Assembly (NCBI GenBank): GCA_002943765.1
Contig: PQWQ01000008.1
Coordinates: 2,046,001-2,110,000 of the forward strand
DNA from: Psoroptes ovis
Lineage: Eukaryota > Arthropoda > Arachnida > Sarcoptiformes > Psoroptidae
Direction of reading: 5' to 3'
Length of the DNA: 64,000 nucleotides
How positions within the stretch are numbered: the stretch's first letter is position 1; each line of letters starts with the position of its first letter. Positions 56,144 through 64,000 of the stretch are shown piece after piece. The translations under genes were made by a program, and so were the position numbers. The notes beneath the pieces were generated by a model. That model worked only from the letters and a program-made list of their open reading frames with translations. It did not search any database and was not told the DNA's origin.

Positions 56144-56269
56144 GATGCTGAGACCTTTACGAGCGCGCATTTGAAGAATCTGTGAAATAGTCGATCAACC
56201 GCGGCTCGAAATGCCGTTGCCCATAAAAAGGTATTCGACCATTTTAAGGTCTCTCGCGTGTGCAGCATC
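56144..56269. repeat. GC-rich inverted-repeat segment
   Basis: GATGCTG+AGACCTT (56144-56157) can pair with AAGGTCT (56246-56252) and CAGCATC (56263-56269), with extra GCGCGC/GCGTG matches between. The segment is much GC-richer than its setting. It could be a structured RNA or old repeat; no known family recognised. Confidence 0.5.
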
Positions 56270-56843
56270 GTCCGCTTTCTTTGATTGAAGAAAATATTTA
56301 TGATTCGTACAATTTGCAAGCAATAAATTCTGCTAAAGCTACGACGAAATGAAAAACATCTCAACAGCAACAACAACAGTAAACAAAAGCAATAAACAAC
56401 AAGCAAACGCGAATTTGATTCGATGCCAAGCATTTATTGCTCAATGAGAATGATAACTGTGAATAAATGTTTATTCATCAACCAAGTACAACAACATCCA
56501 TCGAGAATATTCTTATTTGAATCATCATCATCTATAAACAACAACGAATGAAAAAAATATACAGAGCAAAACGATTCATTTGAACACAAAGAATTTATTC
56601 ATTTTCCATTGAAAATCAACGGCGTAATAATTTTTCACATTTGAATTTTTTTCATTTTTCTCCATTTGAAATCTAACACTTTATTTGTGTGATTAGTCAG
56701 TTCACATCCAAAATATTTTCAAACGGCAAAACTTGAAAAACTTGATTTGTTTTAATTTGAAATTATTTGATTGAAACATCGTTCGATGTAAAAATTTTTG
56801 AATCAATTCATTCGAAATTCGAATTAAAAATCCAACTCAAAAA

Positions 56844-59071
56844 ATGCCCACACCGTTCGACGAAAATACAAATATCAGTGATGATAATGATGATTCAATC
56901 ATTGATTTATCATCGACACAAGCCACATCATGTTCATCGATATTACCATTTTCATTTCCATTATCATCATCGCAATTATCAACATCATCATTGATACATT
57001 CAAAATTTCAACAATTAATCAACGAACAGCAAAAATATGAAAATGATCCTGGTATTAATATTGGTCACATTACTGTCACATATAATGGTTATGTCCTGAT
57101 GTTGTCCGGTTTTAAAGGTTATAAGGTATGAATCTTCAATGATTTAAGGAATTTTTCCTGCATTTACTTTGCTTGATGGTCATGTTTATACATGACATCG
57201 ATGAGTGGAAAACTTTCAATTTCAAATAAAAACTCAGCGATTGACAATCTGTGTCATTTGATTTGATCGAGTCAATACACGTTGATTAGTTGAATCAATG
57301 TTTACATTTTGATTATTATCATTTGAATCAATACAAATCCATTTTGTTCTCGTGTGTGTTCAATGTTTATTATTTGCTCATGACTTCTGTCTTGTATCAG
57401 CCATTATCTTGTCGATAATTTGGCTGATGGTAAAGTCAGTTAGCTATTTTTGGGTGGAAAGTTTTTAGTTCACACAAATAGTTCAAATAACTTTTGAAAA
57501 TAAACACATTTCCAGAAAGTTTTTTCTTTTTTGAAATTTACAGAAAATATTTACAGAAAATTTCTTTCTTGTAATTTCCAATTAACCCTTTTAATTTTTT
57601 AATTAATTTTTTCCCAAAGGAAAATTCCACCGCATTCTACCGGCCATCAGAAGAGATTTGGATCTATGATCAAATCGTAGAAAAATGGTAAGATTCTATT
57701 TTCGAATGATTTGATTGAATTTCAATTAATTTTCATTATTATTCAATCAAAGGATTAAAAAGATTTGCACATCGGAAACCGGTGATAAAGATGATATGCC
57801 ACTTGAACGTAGTAATGCATGTGCTACGGTCATCAATGATCATCTCTATATGTTTGGTGGTTTCTCCGAAGAAGGAAATCTTAATTCATTACATCGTCTG
57901 AATCTTTGTACATTGAAATGGCGCCGTATTAAACCGGCTAATCAAAATAGTTTGAATGATCAAAATCCCGCTCAAAATCGTCTGATGGAACCATTAGCAT
58001 GTGATAAAAATGTTTGCTGGGAATATGATGATCGTTTCTATTTGTTCGGCGGTTATGGACCTGTACCACGTGTTTGGCATGAAGATTATCAATTTCAATT
58101 TATATTCGATACATCATCACATTGGCATTATGTACGCGGTTGGAATAATCAGCTAGTTTGCTATGACCCCGAGCTGAATTGCTGGCAATGGCCAAAACAC
58201 AGCGGTCAAATACCTTCAGCAAGAGCAGCTTGTGCTGCAGCAAAAATTGGCCACAATGTTTACCTGTTCGGTGGCCGTATGAATCGTGAACGTATGAATG
58301 ATATGTATATGCTTAATATGAAAACAATGATATGGACACAAATACAATCGAATGACGGTGAACATCAAATATGTGGCCGATCATGGCATACATTGACACC
58401 AATATCTGATCATATGTTAGTATTATATGGTGGTTTTTCACATGATAATCAACCATTAAAAGATTGTTGGATATTTGATACGAAAACATTTGTATGGCGT
58501 GAAATTCAATTACCGTTTGATAAGCCAAGATTTTGGCATTCAGCCACGCTATCGACATTCGGTGAAAGTAAGCTTTAAGATAACTATTTTATTTGTTTTA
58601 ATTAAAATAATTAATTAATTATAAACACATCAATTTATTACAGTATTAGTGTTAGGAGGTGCCACAAAAGAATTAATTAGTTCATATCAACGGAATCCAA
58701 AATATAATGTAAGTTCAATTACTGTTGAATTATCTCCTCATCTTTTAATTATTCTATTTAATTCGATTTTGCAGCATATATTTGCAAAAGACATGTTCAC
58801 AATCAAATTTCAACCTAAATCCCTGCTACGTATATGTCTGTCAACGATTGTGGATAATAATTTACAATTATCATTACAATTATTTCATATATTACCATTA
58901 AATTTGCTGGAAATCATATTCAAACGATTGCTGACAAATAATCATAATCGTTTATATTTAAAATTATATAATAATTATCAACAATTTCTGAAACAAAATT
59001 CAGAACATATGATTGATGATAATAGTAATGGCCATGGTGATAATGATGATGATTTGGAAAATAAATTGTGA
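56844..59071 (+). CDS. KLHDC2: Kelch-repeat E3 receptor, KLHDC2-like
   Basis: Five exons (56844-57125, 57620-57687, 57753-58567, 58644-58708, 58775-59071) give 508 aa. Kelch blades are seen as LYMFGGF, FYLFGGY, VYLFGGR, LVLYGGF and LVLGGA. KLHDC2-specific blocks are present: YRPSEEIWIYD, SHWHYVRGWNNQLV, PSARAACAAAKIGHNVYLFG, RERMNDMYMLN and GRSWHTLTPISDHML. KLHDC2 is a CUL2-RING substrate receptor that recognises C-terminal Gly-Gly degrons. The pocket residues known in human (two Arg in GGRxxxxR, Ser-Trp in GRSW, Trp in RGWN) are all kept, at about 290, 324 and 245. The C-terminal helical block (SLLRICLSTIV...PLNLLEIIFKRLL) corresponds to the BC/Cul2 box. The KLHDC1 paralog is an alternative. 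Confidence 0.9.
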
Positions 59072-59249
59072 TAACATTTTTTAAAATATTTTTTATTATT
59101 TTGATATATTTTATTTCAATTAAAAGTCAATTGCAAATTTTTGAATTAGTCATTTATAACTCACTAATCAATGATTGTGTTGACTCTGACACATGACCAT
59201 AGGATGATCATTAATTTTTTAGTATAAAATGTCAAATCTGTCAAATCGG

Positions 59250-60560
59250 TTATTGTATCAATTTCGAAATTTTTTCTTTTTGTATTTTCTTTTTAGCCAC
59301 ATTTATACGATTTTTAAGCGATTTTCGCATCAATTTTTTTGCCTTCGCCTTTTTAACACCATGTTCACCTTGATGTGCAACTTTTGGAGATTTTTTTAAG
59401 GTCTTAACCTTTGCTGAACGTTTTTTATTCGATTGTTTATTGGTATCATTTTTAGCAGCACCACCATTGGCCGTATATTCATATTGTTTAATACGTATTT
59501 CACGATTTTTAAATAGCTGTCCATTTTTCTCCATTGCCAGTACGACACTATCATTTGATTTGAAATTAACATAACCAAAACCCTTGCCAATGCCTGTTTT
59601 TGAATCACGTACAATTCGTATCGATTGTATTTCACCACAATCATTGAAAAATTCACGTAACTATTTTTTAAAAAATTGAAATATGTTTCAATTTGATCAA
59701 TTATTGAATTTGGCAAGTATTATACCTCATTTTCAGTGGTTTTAAATGACAAATTACCTAAAAACAATGATTTAGTATGATCATATTGTTTATTGTTTGT
59801 CAACGAGTCTACTTGAATGATATTTTCTTCAAATTTTGTTCCATTTCTATAATTTTTTCAATGGTAAAGATTATTGGTAAGCATTTTTCGAATCAATTCA
59901 TTTTACTTACAATTCTAATGCTTTTTCCACCGATTCTGGCTGTCTAAATACAACATATGCATTGACAGTTTTCTTATTCGGATTCACTTGATTTCTGAAA
60001 TTTGATTAAATTTGAATTAGACCGATATTTTAATCGATTCATTCATAGACTTACGATAAATATGCAGCTTTTTTCGATAATGTTATTTTAGCCGGTGCTA
60101 CACATCGAATCCTAATACTGATCACTTTGCCATATTGTTGTAGAATTTTCTTCAGATTCTTCATTGGAAAATTTGCCGGCAAATTACCGATGAATAATGT
60201 TCGCATTTGTTTACCCATTTCATTTTCATGATCATCATTGGTATTATTAATTTCATTTTGGAATGATGATGATTGCTCTTCTTCTTGAACTTCATTTTCA
60301 TCATTTTGTTCATCATTTTCCATATTATTTGGTTCATTATCTTCAGCCATCTTTTCTATCATTGCCATTTTCATTTTTTTCAATTTTTTTGCCTTCATAA
60401 CTTTTGGTTTATTTTTCATTGGGCTCGATTTCTTAGCCAATTTAACATTGATTTTACCATTTTTCAATGGTGACTTGATCTTCTTAGATTTAGTGACCGA
60501 TTTCTGACCTTTTTGATCGACTAAATCAGATAAACTACCAATTTTAAAATTATCAGCCAT
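59250..60560 (-). CDS. RBM34: RBM34/Nop12-type nucleolar RNA-binding protein
   Basis: Four exons (60055-60560, 59911-59994, 59726-59846, 59250-59660) give 373 aa. A Lys-rich N-terminus is followed by RRM1 (RTLFIGNLPANF...NAYVVFRQPESVEKAL) and RRM2 (KSLFLGNLSFK...IRIVRDSKTGIGKGFGYVNF). The RNP1 of RRM2 (KGFGYVNF) is classic and IVRDxxTGIGKGFGYV matches human RBM34. A basic tail (KKAKAKKLMRKSLKNR) fits nucleolar targeting. The yeast relative Nop12 works in 25S pre-rRNA processing. It converges with the KLHDC2-like gene (178 bp apart) and lies 168 bp downstream of the RWDD1 stop on the same strand. Confidence 0.93.
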
Positions 60561-60728
60561 TTTCGAATCGAATCAAAATTTGAAAATATCGAAAAGTAAA
60601 AATCAAAACATAAAACACGTGAAAAAATAAATTCGAATTTGGCAAATTCATAAATGAAATGACGAAATTTTTCGAAAATTTTCAATAATAAAATTACATG
60701 AAATTAATAATTATTTGAATTTTTCTTA

Positions 60729-61604
60729 TCAATCAATCAACTCATCATCATCAATATTATCGTCTTGAAATAGACTTTCATCAACTTTAACATCAACATC
60801 ATTAATGGCACCATCATCACCGGTGATCGTATCGATAAAATTCAAATCTGAATCAATCAAATTCTTATCACGCATAAACATTTCTTTACCGGTCAGCTTT
60901 TCAGAATCTTTTTTGACTGATTCTTTATTTTTGGCCGCTTCAGCCGCCATTTCAGCATCGAATTTCATTTTCCATGCAATAAATGTTTCAACAGTAACCC
61001 GGGTACCTTCAAATTTACGCCGTTCCATTTCTTCCAATTCTTTTTTACGTCTTTCTTCTTCCATTTTGCGTTCAATAATTTTTGTTTCTTTTAATTTACT
61101 AAGCCAATCAGATGCTGTGGTGATCATTGTGAATACCATGACTGTGCCTAAATTTTCTTGTATCAGATCATTAAGAATGTCTAATATTTTTATCTCATCA
61201 CAATCTTCTAAATTTTTCGACGATACTATTTCAATGATTGGTCCAACATCTGGATAATTTTTTGGCAATTCAAATGATAATTCTAGCTCATCTGTGTCAA
61301 ACAACAAAAAAAATATGTATTCAATATTTGAATATCTTTTCATTTAAATTATACTTACAATTATCACAATCATTATCATTATCTGATTCATTTGTTATTT
61401 TTATTGAAAATTTATTTAATATTTCATTTTCAGTCGAAATTTCTGCAGAATTATTTGCATTTGCCGAACTTATCACTGATTTCAAATGAGAAAAACATGA
61501 AATTTTTGAATTTTGAAATTCAAAATTAACTTACATTTAAATTCTGATGGATAAATCGCTTGTAGCGCATCCATTTCATCTGATTGTTGTTCTTCATAAC
61601 TCAT
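60729..61604 (-). CDS. RWDD1: RWD domain protein 1 (RWDD1/DFRP2)
   Basis: Three exons (61535-61604, 61359-61475, 60729-61291) give 249 aa, close to human (243). The RWD domain has EMDALQAIYPSEFK and LSFELPKNYPDVGPIIEIVS, with the YPxxxP signature, then NLGTVMVFTMITTASDWL. A charged coiled-coil (about 130-160) and FEGTRVTVETFIAWKMKFDA (human FHGTPVTIENFLNWKAKFDA) follow, then LTGKEMFMRDKNLIDSDLNF and an acidic tail. Known as DFRP2, it stabilises the translation-linked GTPase DRG2. Confidence 0.94.
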
Positions 61605-61851
61605 ATTTGAATGTATGTTGTGTTTGAAATTTTAAATTTAAAATTGTTTCAAATCAAATGAAATCAAAGTTTATTTAATTTAATTCAGTTCTGTTGCAAT
61701 CGAATCATTTGAGAGATTATTTGGCAATAATTGTCATGTGGCAACCGAAGGCAAATTCATAAACAACGTCTGCAAATTTTAAACACGTTTTTTTGTTTTT
61801 ATTTTTGAAAATTTTGAAATTTTCGACCAATTAATGATCTAAAAATCCGTA
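61605..61851. promoter_or_regulatory. Bidirectional promoter of RWDD1 and WDR3
   Basis: Only 247 bp separate the two start codons, which point away from each other. No TATA box is evident on either strand, as usual for housekeeping genes. Confidence 0.6.
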
Positions 61852-64000
61852 ATGGGCATCACCAAACAATATCTTCGATGGCGTGCAGGCGAAAAATTCG
61901 GCGTCATCGGATCATCATGTTCAGCTATTCAATGGATCGATCAATGGCCAACAGCATCTGAAAACAAACGTATTTGTGCAACAGCTGCCTGTGAAGACAT
62001 TGTATTTTGGGACACCAAAACTGGTCAACAAATTTTTCGATTTGGTGTAAATGATGAAAATCAAGATGGTCAAAATCCATTGGAAATATCAATGATATCA
62101 TGTATGGCTTATAATGGTGAAAGTATGATTATTTGTAGTGGACATCATAATGGCTGTATTCGTGTTTATAATTGTCACGAACAACAGTTGAAAACAATAT
62201 TTTCTGGCCATCGTGGTACTGTTAATTGTTTGACATTCGATTCGAAAGGTTTACGCTTGGCTACTGGTGGTAAAGATACCGAAATTGTTCTTTGGGATCT
62301 TGTCAATCATTCTGGCCTATTTCGCTTGAAAGGCCACAAAGGACCAGTGAATCGAATTGAATTTATGCGTGAACATCCATGGATTCTTGTATCGGCATCA
62401 AGTGATACATTTATTAAGCTATGGAATCTTGATACACAGCATTGTTTCCGAACGATTGTTGGTCACCGTACAGAAATATGGAGCTTCATCATTATACGTA
62501 ATGATACGGAAATAATATCTGGTGGTTCCGATTCCGAACTTAAAGTATGGAAACTAATATATTCCAATGATGACCAACAAGAATTATTCCAGCAAAAATC
62601 CAAAGAATTACATGAAAAACGTTTGAAACGGTTACAGCTGCTTGGTGAAGAAGCTATGAATGAAGACCTTGAAGATCCAATTGATGATGATGAAGATAAT
62701 CAAATGATTTTAGTGGAAAATTTTGGTACAATTCTTCGTAAAAGTATGGAAAAATTGATAACAATCACATGTGATCCAACCGAACAGCTAATGCTTTGTC
62801 ATGGTAAAGATAATTTTGTTGAATTATTTCGATTAAGGAATGATGAAGAAATTGCTTCGAAATTAAAGAAACGATTACGTAAAGAAAAGAAGCGACAATT
62901 AAATGATACGAACGAAGAATCAAATGATGCAACTAATAATGATCAACCAATGGCCACAATTTCTGATGAAATTGAACGATTAGACGTGGTCAAAAGTATA
63001 GCGAAAATACGTTCGATTGACATAAGATTTCTGCGAAAAACAGCTGATAATCAACAAGAATATTTACTAGCAATTTTATTGATGAATAATCAATTAGAAT
63101 TTCAACAATTAACATTGAAAGCAATGATGAAATTGTCGACAAAACAGTTATCAGTCATAAATATGATGGGACATCGTAATGATGTACGGTCAGTTGCCAT
63201 AAGTTCTGATAGTCAATCAATATTGACGGCCAGTGCTGATTCGATAAAATTATGGAATAAATCTTCTTGCAGATGTATGAATACAATAACTAGTGATGAA
63301 TTTAATTCGCTTGAATATCCATTGTGTATCGTATTTGTACCTGGAAATAAACATGCCATAACCGGGACGAAAAATGGTAAAATTCAAATAATTAGTTTGA
63401 CGGCAGCACAAATACAATCAACAATCGATGATGTATCGGAGGAGAATAAACCAATATGGTCTCTTAATTTGCTACCAGATTTGACCGGTATTGTTACTGG
63501 TTGTGAAGATAAATTGGTCAAATTTTGGTCATTTAATCTTGTAGACTCTGAAGACAATGATCAATCATCAAAGATATTAACATTGAATCATGATCGTACA
63601 CTTGAAGTGGATGAAGGTGTCATTTGTACCCGGATATCACCGAATTCCAAATTTATTGCTGTAGCAATGTTAGATAGCTGTGTCAAAATATATTTTATGG
63701 ATACATTCAAATTTTTCCTGTCTCTTTATGGCCACAAATTACCAGTATTATGTATGGATATATCCGATGATAATCGTTTAATTGTGACTGGTTCATCGGA
63801 TAAAAATATTAAAATATGGGGTATGGATTTTGGTGATTGTCATCGATCAATATTTGCACATGATGATAATATATTAGCATTACAATTCATACCGAAAACG
63901 CATCAATTTTTTACGGCATCCAAAGATAAATTGATTAAAATGTGGGATGCTGATACATTCGAAATGATTACAGTGTTGAATGGTCATCACAATGAAATAT
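61852..64000 (+). CDS. WDR3: WDR3/UTP12 U3 snoRNP WD-repeat protein (3' end outside window)
   Basis: An uninterrupted reading frame from ATG (61852) to the window edge, 716 codons without an intron, so the gene is partial here. The start MGITKQYLRW matches human WDR3 (MGLTKQYLRY). The N-terminal WD propeller includes SGHRGTVNCLTFDSKGLRLA, LVNHSGLFRLKGHKGPVNRI, LDTQHCFRTIVGHRTEIW and SGGSDSELKVW. A charged helical linker (about 240-390) follows, then the second propeller (GHRNDVRSVAISSDSQSIL, LYGHKLPVLCMDISDDNRLI). WDR3/Utp12 is a UTP-B subunit of the small-subunit processome in the nucleolus. About 230 more residues, including the Utp12 C-terminal domain, should lie beyond 64000. Confidence 0.96.
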   Translation, partial: MGITKQYLRWRAGEKFGVIGSSCSAIQWIDQWPTASENKRICATAACEDIVFWDTKTGQQIFRFGVNDENQDGQNPLEISMISCMAYNGESMIICSGHHNGCIRVYNCHEQQLKTIFSGHRGTVNCLTFDSKGLRLATGGKDTEIVLWDLVNHSGLFRLKGHKGPVNRIEFMREHPWILVSASSDTFIKLWNLDTQHCFRTIVGHRTEIWSFIIIRNDTEIISGGSDSELKVWKLIYSNDDQQELFQQKSKELHEKRLKRLQLLGEEAMNEDLEDPIDDDEDNQMILVENFGTILRKSMEKLITITCDPTEQLMLCHGKDNFVELFRLRNDEEIASKLKKRLRKEKKRQLNDTNEESNDATNNDQPMATISDEIERLDVVKSIAKIRSIDIRFLRKTADNQQEYLLAILLMNNQLEFQQLTLKAMMKLSTKQLSVINMMGHRNDVRSVAISSDSQSILTASADSIKLWNKSSCRCMNTITSDEFNSLEYPLCIVFVPGNKHAITGTKNGKIQIISLTAAQIQSTIDDVSEENKPIWSLNLLPDLTGIVTGCEDKLVKFWSFNLVDSEDNDQSSKILTLNHDRTLEVDEGVICTRISPNSKFIAVAMLDSCVKIYFMDTFKFFLSLYGHKLPVLCMDISDDNRLIVTGSSDKNIKIWGMDFGDCHRSIFAHDDNILALQFIPKTHQFFTASKDKLIKMWDADTFEMITVLNGHHNEI

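Larger units (their letters stand above)
53629..56843. other. 3.2-kb intergenic region between tetraspanin and KLHDC2-like genes
   Basis: The two genes diverge, so both promoters lie here. Contents: a 20-bp palindrome (54410), a hAT-like miniature element (55180-55310), a subfamily B mariner-like element (55760-55833) and a GC-rich inverted-repeat segment (56144-56269). The ORF at 56107-56433 (minus) overlaps the latter and is not accepted. Confidence 0.55.

Noticed and set aside
56107..56433. 108-aa minus-strand ORF with a Leu-rich start
   Set aside because: The Leu run comes from a CAA repeat on the other strand and the rest overlaps an inverted-repeat segment; no family match.
1..64000. 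tRNA, rRNA and CRISPR features
   Set aside because: No cloverleaf with a GGTTCRA-type T-arm, no rRNA signature and no spaced direct-repeat array was recognised by eye; a tRNAscan run could still find a tRNA.

Overview
The window is nuclear DNA of an AT-rich, compact eukaryote, most likely a small arthropod. An astigmatid mite of the house-dust-mite type is my best guess, by inference. The evidence is: introns mostly of 50-90 bp with GT..AG ends, proteins rich in Asn, His, Gln and Ser runs, insect-type gustatory-receptor-like genes, a muscle LIM protein family of the Drosophila Mlp60A type, and mariner- and hAT-like miniature elements. No prokaryotic features, CRISPR arrays, rRNA or convincing tRNA genes were seen. 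Gene models were built by hand from reading frames, splice sites and remembered family sequences; exon coordinates are given in each entry.

Layout. 0-6 kb: a FAM91-type Golgi vesicle-capture protein (minus) and an Nrarp-like ankyrin protein (minus). 5.7-10.6 kb: a 4.9 kb repeat island with three mariner-like miniature elements, a chain of stem-loops, a perfect 29-bp inverted repeat and a palindrome-bearing element. 10.6-14.7 kb: the SNARE YKT6 (plus) and a ClC-7-type lysosomal chloride/proton exchanger (minus), converging. 16.3-18.8 kb: a large orphan single-pass membrane protein. 19.3-22.8 kb: a tandem pair of gustatory-receptor-like genes (minus). 28-36.3 kb: five single-LIM muscle LIM protein genes, one inverted, plus a small membrane protein. 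36.6-40.2 kb: NELF-B and N-acetylneuraminate lyase (both minus). 41.7-48.5 kb: one nine-exon gene joining about 1,100 residues of disordered, KSP-rich sequence to a PKC-type kinase domain. 49.6-53.6 kb: a PTF1A/Fer1-like bHLH factor and a tetraspanin (both minus). 56.8-64 kb: a compact housekeeping block with KLHDC2-like (plus), RBM34 (minus), RWDD1 (minus) and WDR3 (plus, cut by the window edge).

How the genes relate. RBM34 and WDR3 act in nucleolar ribosome assembly and RWDD1 in translation-GTPase regulation. RWDD1 and WDR3 start 247 bp apart head to head and probably share a promoter. The LIM cluster is an expanded muscle gene family whose coding sequences look homogenised while the flanks differ. 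FAM91 and YKT6 both serve Golgi/endosome trafficking, but nothing suggests joint control.

The most unusual items are a dispersed family of short elements carrying paired GACGTAGTACTACGTC palindromes, two subfamilies of ~75-bp mariner-like foldback elements, the KSP-rich kinase that lacks visible C1/C2 domains and has Asn at two expected phosphosites, and the chain of mutually exclusive stem-loops at 7.1-7.9 kb.
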